From: Apostichopus parvimensis
Taxonomy: Eukaryota; Echinodermata; Holothuroidea; Aspidochirotida; Stichopodidae
Length of the DNA: 23,348 nt
Assembly (NCBI GenBank): GCA_000934455.1
Contig: KN889337.1
Location: 32,360-55,707, forward strand
Direction of reading: 5' to 3'
Shown: one piece after another, positions 1-10,147 of the stretch
Position numbering within the stretch: the first letter of the stretch is position 1
Layout: every line of letters starts with the position of its first letter
The notes under the pieces: generated by a model
What the model saw: only the letters and a program-made list of their open reading frames with translations
Database searches by the model: none
Told to the model about the DNA's origin: nothing
Position numbers and translations under genes: made by a program

Positions 1-2779
1 GGGGGGGATATTAGATACTATATCCTCCACCTAATATATTGGGCGACATACCCCCCCCCCATGATCTCCCTCATGGTAGTAGCACCTCCTGTTTAGAGTA
101 GTAGCGACACCTGTGGTCCTTTTGCCGTTCCTTAAAATACAGCTGATGTTTTCACTGGTGCCAAAACATTATGCAGGCATTTTGCCGGGCTTACTGAAAT
201 GAAACTTGATTAGGACGAACTTTGTAATTTCTGCAAAATTCAATACAATAAGAGTAATAGTTTGATATGTAATTTTAAACAACTGAATTCACTTGAGCAG
301 TTTAAAGAATGGTCTATTTCTTGAACCAGAAATAAGCCTACATTTATAATATTTCAAATTTTTGTCGATAAGTATTCGACTTAATGATTGAATTTGCGAC
401 TTTTTGGCAAATTTGGACTATCTAATAGCAAAATATCAATCTTTCTTGAATTTCAGGATTCTGAGGGTGGTACTAGTAATCTGGGGTGGTAATAAGTAAG
501 GAAGGTGAGTGAAAATTTTGTTATTGCCCGAACCTTGTTGCTAATGCAACGGATCCATGCTGAATCATCCTGTGTGATTGATTTGATGCATTCATCAGCG
601 TTGCCTCCAAATATAGTAGGCTAAAATGTATTTAAACTTAGTACTGTTGGAAGTTCTGCCTCTTCAAATTATTCCAAAACATATAGAGGGAGTAGCATGA
701 AGCAACACTCGGCGGAGGGTTGCCAAAAAAAAAGAAGGTTGTTGAAGTTTGAATATAACAGCACTATCTGACGTTCCAGCATATTAAGTTAGATGATCGA
801 TGACCATTAATCATGTACTGCTTTAGATATTTTGAAAGACACTATTCACATTATGTTATCTATTGTTTTTTAATGCATCCACATACACGTAGGGCCTAAT
901 TCGGATTGGCGAAGGGGTGGGGGCGGGGTAACCGTTGAGGACAAGAGGAAGCACTGACCCCTCTGCACCCAAGGTTCGTCGCCCATGAACGGTAGCAGCT
1001 AAAGTGTGGCAAAGATAGACTTAAAAAGTTAGATCCAAAATTATATACCCGGGTTGCATTGTGTCGAAGCTTCCTTGTTGATTGATCAAACAGGTAAAGT
1101 TGCACAATACGTACAATAGGATGAGTAGAACTTCGGTCATGTTGTACAATACGATGTGCACCTGTTACAATGATGCTCTTAGTAATCTGACCTCAACATG
1201 ATAATAATATTGTAAGGCACACAACTGATGACTCTGGATACGGTAACCTGGGAACATTACTGCGAGTTTGGCAGACTTATTTCACATACAGAAAAGTGAC
1301 TCGCCAATTCTCTAAAACAGTTCGCATCGATTTGAGTCTTGTCATATACGAAAATGTATTGAATTTCATTAAAGTGTTAGCGCTCGATCTCGACATGAAC
1401 CAATATTTGTTACTTTTGTGAGATGTAGCGTAAGTTAGGTTTACGAAATCCGTTCATCGGTGATATTACAGTGAGTGAGTAGCCTAACATTTGATTTTGT
1501 GTTGTTTATACGAAGCCTACGTTCTTCACTGTGTGATTATTTTGTAATCAGTAACCTGCCTAACTAGGCTAGAACTGTTATTGTGTCAAACTAGTCATGT
1601 ATTTAGGCTGTTAAGACCTTGCAGTTGTAGGGTTAGGTTAGAACTAAATACTAGAATTAAATATTGTCTAGGCCAAACATGGACCTACATTAGCATTAGC
1701 CAGTTTTGGATTTTTTCCCAATGTTTTGGTCTAAGCTAGCCTATGTAATGTTGCTTGTTTACTGTTAGTGTTGTCCAGACTAGGATTTGGCCTAGGCATA
1801 AGTCACAGGCACTTCAAAAATTTTGCCACACAGTAATTATGAAAAACCTATTGCAGAAAAAATACAATGGCAGGGCCTGAGCTACATTTGGCTCACCCAA
1901 GTGCGGAGTTCAGCATGTATCTTATTTAATTGCAATGTTAATATGTGAGCATTGTACTGTAGTCCACCAGAGTTAATCTAGGCTAGGCCTGTGTTTCAGT
2001 GTTAAGAGATATAAAAAGTGATGCATAATTTGTATTTTTTAGCACACACACTTTGATGATGGTATCTGACCAATCTCAGTCTACATTCAATCTTAGTTTG
2101 TTGACCAGATTTTCCAAAGTAATAACGAATGGCCATGCTCATTACATGACATGTTTGTTTCTGGTGGATCAGCCTAGTATGGTAGACTTGGCCAGCAATA
2201 GTTAATTTAATACTTAACTTATTCATGAGCGTTTTCTTTTGCATTTACTGTGTGGCTGATGTTGGGACCGTCTGTGGACTTAGATAGGCCTAGCAGTACA
2301 ATTTACAATACTATTAGTGCTATGGGGAAGGATAAAAAAGTTACAATAATACAAATTATTGAATTCACTTCTTGGCCAAATCTAAGTGAAACTGGAAGTA
2401 ATAATTGTACAAGTCCTTGTTGCAAAACAAAAATCATTAAAGTTAATATTACAGAGGATTTTACCTGTAAAACTGGTGATCAAATGCCTAAAACAATTGA
2501 ACAAAATTTCGATGTCACATGTAAACTAAGATGGTGACACACTATTGCTTGTGCTTGGAATGATGTATGCAACTTGAAATTCAAATACAGATAAACAAGT
2601 TTTGACTAAATGACTGAAAGTTGGTGAAATAATATGATTCAGTCTGACAATAATGGTATCATCTTTAGGGACTTCTCATAAGGATTATTATTTAGAATAT
2701 CATGTTTTGGTGTTGGTAATTGTTTGTAAAGTTCTGTCGCATCAAGGTCGGGCAAACCTGCAAAGGGTTTCAAAGCCTT
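1..2779. other. non-coding AT-rich region with TAGGCC-type words
   Basis: No coding region is supported. The window opens with a G run (1-7) and has a C run at 51-60. A G-rich patch lies at 912-928. From about 1480 to 2300, words such as TTAGGTTAG, TAGGCTAG and TAGGCCTAG recur. Good donor-like sequences occur at 505 (AAG|GTGAGT) and 1430 (AGC|GTAAGT). Either could end a non-coding first exon, but nothing shows that they do. The short frames at 896-1105, 2002-2244 and 2250-2537 look random. Confidence 0.4.
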
Positions 2780-2912
2780 GCAGCATTGTTATGAACGAAC
2801 GCGAGATTTGCTTCCAGGACGCAATGCTTTAGCCAAGGACACAAAATCTTCAAACTGGTTGCATGCCACGGATGCAAGTTTTTTTTCCTTTTGTTCCTGA
2901 GAAACGAACCCA
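2780..2912 (+). repeat. dispersed repeat, copy 1 of an inverted pair
   Basis: This block runs from GCAGCATTGTTATGAAC to GAGAAACGAACCC. Its reverse complement matches 6219-6339 over almost its whole length: shared GCAGCATTGTTATGAAC, TTTAGCCA.GGAC.CAAAAT.TTC and GAGAAAC.AACCC. The two copies are about 3.3 kb apart in opposite orientation. I do not recognise the family. A Lys-rich open frame on the minus strand here (with ILCPWLK) corresponds to one in the other copy (ILRPWLK). This is explained by shared repeat sequence and need not mean a gene. Confidence 0.75.
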
Positions 2913-3081
2913 AACTACACCCACTCACAACTAGGCCTATGCCAAACATAGCAAAACACATTATGAATGAACATCTGCTCATGTAACATTTTTGAAACAA
3001 CAATGCATTTTTGCATTCTGGTTTTGCTTGTAATTTCTGTCTAGACACTTGTTCTACTTTATGTTATTCCCAATATTCACA

Positions 3082-3750
3082 GCGTATTCTCTGCCTATTT
3101 ACACAGTTGATATGTAAGGGAGTTGTATACCGTACATTGCATGTCTAGGCCGGCACATATGATAACTAGTCTCCGGAAAAATTTGACAGTCAACAAACAT
3201 TTAACTGAAGTTTCATCATTTGATTTTTGCGTGCACGTAATAGGACATCAGCGTATTAATTGCCTTTTTACATTTTCACAGTTAATATGTAAGGGAGTTG
3301 TATACCGTACATTGCATGTCTAGGCCGGCACATATGGTAACTAGTCTACGGCAAAATTTGACAGTCAACAAACATAACTTAGGTTTTATCATTTAATTTT
3401 AGCGTGCATGTCATAGGACATTGCGTATTAATTGCCTATTTACATTTACACAGTTGATATGTAAGGGAGTTGTATACCGTACATTGCTGCATGTCTAGGC
3501 CGGCACATATGGCAACTAGTCTATGGCAAAATTTGACAGTCAACAAACATAACTGAAGGTTTCATCATTTGATTTTGCGTGCACGTAATAGGACATCAGC
3601 GTATTCATTGCCTATTTAAATTTTCACAGTTTATATGTAAGGGCACATATGGTAACTAGTATACGGCAAAATTTCCCGCTTTAGAATTTGACAGTCAACA
3701 AACATAACTAAAGTTTTCATCATTTGATTTTTGCGTGCACATCATAGGAC
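3082..3750. repeat. four-copy ~170-bp tandem repeat array
   Basis: Successive units start at the word GCGTATT at 3082, 3251, 3423 and 3599, giving spacings of 169, 172 and 176 bp. Each unit contains TATGTAAGGG, AGTTGTATACCGTACATTGC, CATGTCTAGGCCGGCACATA, TTTGACAGTCAACAAACAT, TTTCATCATTTGATTTT and GCGTGCACGTAATAGGAC. The last unit lacks the ~35 bp containing the GTATACCGTACATTG segment and carries an extra CCCGCTTTAGA-like insertion before TTTGACAG. An open frame at 3123-3323 spans two units and is a by-product of the repeat. Confidence 0.93.
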
Positions 3751-3859
3751 TATCACTGTGCTTCTGTTGCGCACAAGCCATGTGTTGTCCTGTAGATGTA
3801 TTTTAAAGTGCATGTTTTCATGGAGGACTGCAGGGACGCAACTTTTTCTGAGTGTGGGT
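3751..3859. other. short unique spacer between satellite array and transposon
   Basis: About 110 bp of ordinary AT-rich sequence with no recognised feature. It separates the end of the tandem array from the left terminus of the hAT-like element. Confidence 0.4.
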
Positions 3860-5207
3860 TAAGGGTGTGACCTAACGGATATTTGGCTAACCGTTTAACC
3901 GGATCGCCACCGGTCTGGTTAAACGTTTAAACACCGTTTTCCGATCGCGGCTTTTTCGACGCACCGTCACTCGACTTTTAATGAAAAGAGGACATTATGA
4001 GTACAATAATTAAGGGTTTTTTCCAACAGGTAGCAATTCAGGCAACAAGACGACGATCAATGTTAATTACTAATTTTGCCCAATAATATTGCGAACATTT
4101 CGTGTAATAATTGCTGAAAAGAATAACACACATGATCAGTATTCGTGGTCTTCAGAAGTTCAAATCACTGAATTTATATAACTCGGCCTTCGGCAACATC
4201 GTAACTTTTGAAAAAAACAATATATTTGTCTATCTATCACAAGATTTTAAGCAAAAACTCGCCTAACTAACGGCGTCCAGATGGCGGGAAAATGTACCAT
4301 CATGTTCAATGTGTTGTGTCGTTCCCATGGTGCGATGAACTTGGGCAAGTTCGAATGTCGATGACCTACTTATGTGCTGTGACCAATGTCAGTGGGAATT
4401 ATGTGTGTAAAAACTCAGGTTTTTCCATGTGTTATATATATAGAAGTTTTACGTAAGCGGAGCAAATTTTTGGGCGGCTCGTTGATTGTGAGGAAGCACT
4501 TATCTTAGCATCAATATAAACCTTGTGAAAATATCGTAAGGTTTTTCAGATATTTTCTTTGAATGTCCACTCCATATATCTCTCTTTTTCCGTCCACTCA
4601 AAGCTCGACATTTACGCTAATTCTGTTAGGGGAAAAATTATCGTAATTACCGAAATATCACGATAATTTTTGAACTAATTATCGTGACGATAAAAAGCTA
4701 ATATAGCCCGCAATGCATGCACAGTATAATACCATGTGTGAAAAAAATGGCTGTACATGTGCGGACCTGAGAGAGCAAACTGGCCTTGTGTTGTTATTGT
4801 TATTACGGTACTTTCTAGAACGACCATTTGCGTCTTTTGGGGTCAACATACATTCACACGGGATTTTACCATGCCATTGATCGATGTTCATGTACGGGTG
4901 ATATATGTCGCAAATATAAACTGAGAAAACGAATTGACGACACTATCATGAGTTCATGAATATTGGCCTACTACTATAATTATATCGGACACATTATTCA
5001 TGCCTAAAACATCGTATTTCTGCTTTTTATTGATAGATTGCAGTACATTATTCAGTACATTACATATTTTTAAATATTTTTCATGTTTAAAATGTATTTG
5101 AATTTTTTTTTTTTTTAATTTTCCGTTTATACGGTTTGTGATTTTCTAAACGGATAGTGCATTTGCAGCCGGTTAAACGGTAAACCGTTTAAACGGTCAC
5201 ACCCTTA
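3860..5207. mobile_element. hAT-like non-autonomous DNA transposon, 1.35 kb
   Basis: The left end TAAGGGTGTGACC and right end GGTCACACCCTTA are perfect 13-bp inverted repeats. Both subterminal regions are packed with AAACGG/CCGTTT words (for example GGTTAAACG, CGTTTAAAC, CGGTTTACCG), as expected of transposase-binding subterminal repeats. TAAGG fits the YARNG start of hAT termini. The flanking 8-mers GTGTGGGT and GATTGGGG match at only 5 of 8 positions, so the target duplication is degenerate and the superfamily call is tentative. No transposase frame is present. It contains a fragment of the 11169-11702 family (4631-4710). Confidence 0.78.
4631..4710 (-). repeat. fragment of the 11169-11702 MITE family inside the larger transposon
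   Basis: Read on the minus strand, this block matches 11176-11245 closely. Shared stretches are GCTTTTTA.CGTCACGATAA, TAGTTCAAAAATTATCG, GATATTTCG and ATAATTTTTCC, with one small insertion of about 10 bp (GTAATTAC-like). It reaches to within a few bases of that family's inverted terminus (GGGC.ATATT.GCTTTTT). No matching opposite end was found to the left, so this is a solo terminal fragment. Confidence 0.82.
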
Positions 5208-6218
5208 GATTGGGGTAAACAATATTTAAATGTTGCATCCCGTGGGCGCAACCTTTTAAAATCCTAATAACAATACCGGCCTCTAGAAGTGGCCTAAACT
5301 GTGAAAATGTTCGCGTAAAAACGTTGTTGTCACCCTACAAAAAGTGTGTATGATTCCTTTCAAAATGTCGGGAGTAAAGTTAAACAGTCCTCAGACAACA
5401 ATAGGCTGTGGTTTTTACCTAGGCTCATTTTGGTTCAACTGTTTATTGCGGGAGAATAAAAGAGTGTTCAGAATACTTTTACAACCATTACAGATTTTCA
5501 TTCACGTCTGTGTCTGTCTGTCTCCCTGTTATTTATATATTTCTTTTTTTTCGTGTGTGCAATGATTTGAAGGAATTTAAGCCGTAACCAGGCATATGCA
5601 AGTAACACAATGTTTCACCAGATTCTGAGGATGTTTGAAATTATGTTTTAATCAGCTCTTTCTGTCAATGGCATATATCTAAGTATGTCCAAACTTAACT
5701 GTCAAAGATAAATTCCATCTATTTTTCTAATTTCTAAAATTCAAATTTTAACAAGTTATCTAAAATAATATGTATTCAGTGAATATGACCTGGTATCATT
5801 GTTGTAAGTAACTTATAATGTAGAGTGTCTGCCTGCCTGTATTACAGAAGGGGAATTTTAATTAGCAAGGCTATGTTGCAGCCTACATTAAAATCCCACT
5901 GAATTGCTTTTCAGATTATGGCCTTATTTCCTTGATGCATTAGTTATTAGACTTAGATGAAATAACATGTGAAAGACGTTTGTACTTTTTTTTTATATTT
6001 CCACAAGTCAAATGTAATGGAATTGTTGTTAACCATGTACCTTGCAGTTGATTGTTATTATTTATTTGTTTTCAAACAAATTTGATCATCTGTAGGATAG
6101 GAAGAAAATTTGGTTCTTTAGAGAAGTTAAGGTGGTTTTTAAGAGAAAGAAAGATATGTTCATTAAAAAATGTGTTTTGTTATGTTTTGCATAGGCCTAG
6201 CTATGAGCATGTGTACTT
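5208..6218. other. non-coding stretch, nothing recognised
   Basis: AT-rich sequence with a CTGTCTGTCTGTCTCC microsatellite-like tract near 5508-5526 and a T-rich run near 5543-5551. The open frame at 5344-5565 includes this simple sequence and has no family resemblance. Confidence 0.4.
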
Positions 6219-6339
6219 GGGGTTTGTTTCTCAAAAAAAACCGTTTCATCCACCAGACGCAGGCAATTTGAAAATTTTGCGTCCCTGGCTAAAAACTTTT
6301 CATCCAGGACGCAGAATCCTGTGTTCATAACAATGCTGC
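6219..6339 (-). repeat. dispersed repeat, copy 2 of an inverted pair
   Basis: This is the reverse-complement partner of 2780-2912, running from GGGGTTTGTTTCTC to GTTCATAACAATGCTGC. It contains a hairpin with arms TGCGTCCCTGG and CCAGGACGCA around a ~16-nt loop (6279-6312). Copy 1 keeps one arm intact and has the other altered. The family is not identified; the hairpin may mark a foldback or small RNA-derived element. Confidence 0.75.
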
Positions 6340-8261
6340 ACAATAACTTGTAAGAGGCAAGTACAATTCAGTTTGTATTGTAACTAATTTACAGTAGTAG
6401 GTCCTTTGCAATAAAACTGCATGTTTCTCTGTGGAATTGCATTGTTTCATTCCACAAACAAGAATGAAGGTACAGTTGATTGGCTAAATTGTACAATGTA
6501 TCTATGTAGTGTAAATTCAGAATTTCACTGACATCTGTATCACATCAAACATGCAAATTTATCTAGGCCTGGCCCACGGCAGCCAATGCATATATTGCAG
6601 TGTCTTAGTCCACGGCCCTGTGTACAGTATATACAGTAGCAAAGAATATCATGTACATGAGACCTTTATGTATAGACGGGCGTGTCAATATTGTTAGAGC
6701 CAGTGTGTTTATAATAAGCCTTAGCTCCATATATGTCAAATGTTAGGTCTGTGTTCAAGTTAGATCATTGTCCTGAAGTTAGACCATCCATCTTAAGTCT
6801 TTAATTCCAACACCAATGTGTGGCCTTCGTTCCAGTCCAGCATAGGGTAGGCCTTCTCAAATTTAGTATTGAAACATGATGGATAATAGGCTAACTGTAA
6901 CGTTAGTCACTTAGAGGATAGTTCCAAGTGTTCCTTTATTCCGTGTAAGCTGCGTTGAGTATGGACTTGCACATGTATGCACATAGAAAAATAGGCTAGG
7001 CTAGATGAGAGAGTGGTGTGACCCTGAGGTTGTTGAAGCCAACCCCCATGTTCTCCCCCAGAGCAATTTTAGACATGAAATGATGTATTCTGAGGCATAT
7101 TTAGGCTGTAAATTAGGTCTACATGCAAGGTTATGCTAATAATTACTAAAATCATGTTTGGTGTAGGGTGGAAAAGGGAATGTGGTGTACACCCCACCCC
7201 CCATCCCCCCCCTGGATCCACACTCTTATGTTTGATAGCAATGTAGGCTACTGTTATCAGGGTATTGAGATTCATCAGTAATATTATAGTTTGGTTGTTA
7301 CCGCCTTTATACACGTATACATGTACATGCAATTGAATCACATTGTATGAAGAGTTGAGCTAACACATCATTGATGATCTACTGTAGATTTACTTTTTCA
7401 TAACTACAGTATGCCTACATTTTTATTTACTTTAAATAAGGTAGTGTAAGCTATGTGATTCATCAACCTCTTGAAATATAGGTGTGGGAGACTTTGAGGA
7501 ATATGTTTCCCTTCATGGTCTTCACACTACACAAAGGAGACATAAAACACAAGAAATAAATTTGCATTGACTCATTATAAATCTATTTTAATGTTAAGTA
7601 ACTGATTGTGTTAGTTTCTAGATTGTAAATTAGCTCGGGGTGTGTCATTATTGCTAACATTGCCTAGCCAAACCAAGCTATAGTAATCAGAATGTTCAGA
7701 AAGGATTGTTCTTTCCTTCCACTAGTGTAAATCTGTTGTCTAATCTTTGTCTTGGTTTTAGTGCTTTTTGTAGCAGGGAAAGTTCTTATCCAGTATTGCA
7801 TTTGAAAATGGTCAAATTGAATATAAAAACCTCAGGAATCATAGTATTTTGTAAGGGACAAAATTCAGAGTTTTCAAAACTGTGACAAAAAAATTAAACA
7901 ATAAATTATTCCCTGATCATCAGCAAGGAGTGTGTCATTGGCAATGGCATTTAGGGTAGAACCCTGAATATATGAAAGGGTTGTTAGTATGCATTTTAGC
8001 TCACTATTTTAGAGTTTAAGGCATGGATGAGTTATTTGACTCTACCCATGATCAAGTTTCTAGCAATTTATTATCAGTTCATATATTATTTTGTGCCGAA
8101 GGCAAAAGGAATCTATGCGATGGTGATCACATGTGTGTGTGGGTGTGGATATGTGACACCTTTGCTGGTAAACAGGATATCTCATGTTCAGCATACTGTG
8201 CATGAATTTCAAACTTACTATGTAGATTCCCATTAGTACATTCCTGGCTGCTTTCATTATT
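6340..8261. other. non-coding stretch with a C-rich repeat remnant
   Basis: No gene is supported. Near 7169-7215 a short block reads ACACCCCACCCCCCATCCCCC then CTGGATCCAC. This resembles the C-rich end of dispersed DNA elements in which poly-G is followed by TGGATCC, and may be a truncated copy. A G/T-rich stretch (TGTGTGTGTGGGTGTGG) lies near 8133-8148. Confidence 0.35.
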
Positions 8262-8880
8262 GAGCAAGGTCAAAGGTCGTTAAAGGTCACCAGTGGCAAA
8301 AATATGAAAACCTTTTAAACAAGCCTACTGAACATCTGTAGCATTGGTTAACATTTGGCATAGTTGGGTGGTGGATCCCCTTAATGAGTACTACACTTTG
8401 AGCAGTTTGATAGAAATCAAAGTTCATTTGAGGTCAATAGACGGCAAAATCTGAAAGCCTTGTAATCAAGCTAACTAAATAAATTTAGCCTCTCATTTTT
8501 GGCATGTAGATACCGTTAGAAGTAAGTTCTCAACTTCTTTGCTATTTGGGAAGTTCAAAGGTCCTTTAAAATAGATGTCAAGTCAACATGATAACTCCTA
8601 AAGTAAACCTGCAGTGCACCTCATGTTCAGAAGTACATGTACAGTACCTTAGTGAGTACAACAATTATAATGCCTTTTGAAGAGGTCAAAGGTCAATATA
8701 GTTCAAAAGTCTGAAAACATTTTAAACATCAGAACTGCAGACATAAAGCCTTGATTAAATTCATGCTTGGTAAGGTGATGTCTTGATATGACTTGATTAT
8801 TTGTGAGTTACTTTTGGTGACTGTAGTTGGTCAACTTCAGCTCGGCCTTGTTTGTGAACCTCGGCTGAATATGTTATATA
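8262..8880 (+). repeat. degenerate ~130-150-bp tandem repeats with AGGTCAAAGGTC motifs
   Basis: Recurring blocks share the order AGGTCAAAGGTC, AGGTCA, GCAAAAT.TGAAA..CTT, GTAA.CAAGCTAACT, ATTTTTGGCATGTAGATACC and TTAGTGAGTACAACA. The clearest motif sites are 8267-8279, 8552-8564 and 8683-8695. This looks like a widespread marine-invertebrate repeat recognised by style only. Three sites are near-perfect direct repeats of AGGTCA with a 1-nt spacer (DR1). Divergence between units makes exact borders uncertain. Confidence 0.6.
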
Positions 8881-9335
8881 GTCTAGGTTTGAAGTAATCT
8901 TGAACAAAGCAAACAGTCAGTCAGAAAACTCTGTTTTAGAGAGTTGCTTCTCCTGAGTTGGGTGACTTACAGATCATATAAACACACGTGACGGTGACAC
9001 TCATCAGTTCTCACCCTCTGAGCATCAGGCAGTCAACAGTTTGTCTCAAATGGTCTCAAAAATGGTCTCATCCCTATGATTTGTATTAGATGAGTTTTGG
9101 ATTTGGCAGTAAGTTCGCAAAATAGTTCATATAGTGAATATAAACAACCCATAACTTCCATTCATTAATAACAACTTTGAAATATAATGTCTGTATGATG
9201 TACAGTATCTTTGTACCTGTCTTCAGCATTAGGTAGGAAGACTGTTGTCTGGGGATATTAAAACATTTTGGTTGTAAAAGCCTTATCAGTGACTTAATTG
9301 GTTGATGCCCACAAGTTTATTTTTGAATGGTCTGG
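8881..9335. other. non-coding stretch, nothing recognised
   Basis: AT-rich sequence with only a short internal duplication: AAATGGTCTCAAA is followed at once by AAATGGTCTCATC near 9048-9071. No gene or transposon end was seen. Confidence 0.35.
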
Positions 9336-9412
9336 TTATTATAATTATTTTACCAATTTATATAGCGCTCTTTTCATGCTTAAGCATGTTCAAGAGCCCT
9401 TTACAATGACAA
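9336..9412 (+). repeat. TTATATAGCGC-type dispersed repeat, copy 1
   Basis: The order ATTATAATTATTTTACC, TTTATATAGCGC, TTCAAGAGCCCTTTACAA matches a sequence type common in marine invertebrate genomes. A related copy lies at 15340-15420 with the same order (AATAATAATAA, CTTATATAGCACC, CTCAAGGTGCTTTTCAAA). It includes a perfect 14-bp palindrome CATGCTTAAGCATG at 9375-9388. The parent element class is not known to me. Confidence 0.55.
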
Positions 9413-10009
9413 CAAAATGACAAAACCTTTAAAAAAGGAATATGAAGAATAAAATTGACACAGCTTAAATATTAATATAACAAATATAAATAAATGGTTA
9501 GGGAGTTTGAATTCTGTAATCTTATCATTCTCATTTAATTCCTTGAAAAAATTTTACTCAACTTGCTCTGCATCATCATCAGGAAGATGAGTTGAAAATT
9601 TGATGGCTAGAATTCACAAAGCCTACTGGCTTCTGGGTTATTCCTCGCCGGTGGCAAAAGGAATATTTGAGACATACATCTAGTGATTGGATTTTTGTGA
9701 GAGTATAGCTTAGGTAAACGTGATCTTTTACGCATTGAAATCTATGGTTGAAAAGCATGTATGTCGCATGATGAACAAAGTAAAACATGTCGCAGAATCA
9801 TTAATAAGCAGCTAGGCCTACTGTACTGTAGTGTCTAAAACAATTTCAAAGAACATCAGCCAAAATAGCTACGAAGGTAACATTCTGTAACATTAGCCTT
9901 CTGTAACATTAGGGCTCCTCTAGTACTAGGCATATATTATACATGGCTAGGGGTACGCAAGTCCTTAGAAGTCTATACAGTACCTTCCTGCAACTTTGAG
10001 CAGCTACTT
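9413..10009. other. non-coding stretch with a small direct duplication
   Basis: TTCTGTAACATTAG occurs twice in tandem near 9883-9912. Otherwise AT-rich with no recognised gene; the minus-strand frame at 9579-9788 has no family resemblance. Confidence 0.35.
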
Positions 10010-10147
10010 GATGCATTGCATCCACATGTATCAAGTATGCATTGCATCCACACATCAAGTATGCATTGCATCCACACATCAAGTATGCATTGCATCCACA
10101 CATCAAGTATGCATTGTATCCACACATCATTGCATCCACACATTGAG
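10010..10147 (+). repeat. 24-bp minisatellite (TATGCATTGCATCCACACATCAAG)n
   Basis: There are about 5.5 units. Three consecutive near-identical 24-mers start at 10036, 10060 and 10084 (unit core GCATTGCATCCACACATCAA). They are flanked by a longer variant on the left (10010-10035) and shortened variants on the right to 10147. Because 24 is divisible by 3, the minus strand reads as repeated MCGCNAYL octapeptides, but no other sign of a gene is present. Confidence 0.93.

Noticed and set aside
2770..3048. Lys-rich minus-strand frame as a gene conserved with 6052-6330
   Set aside because: The shared ILxPWLK stretch is explained by the inverted dispersed repeat; the rest of the two frames does not match.
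3082..3750. CRISPR or tRNA/5S gene cluster
   Set aside because: The whole ~170-bp unit is repeated without variable spacers, and no internal A/B/C-box promoter pattern was seen.
4330..4360. tRNA B-box-like GTTCGAATGTC
   Set aside because: No cloverleaf can be drawn around it and no A box lies at the right distance; it is inside the 1.35-kb transposon.
10010..10147. CRISPR-like array
   Set aside because: The 24-bp units are directly adjacent with no unique spacers, and the genome is eukaryotic; it is a minisatellite.
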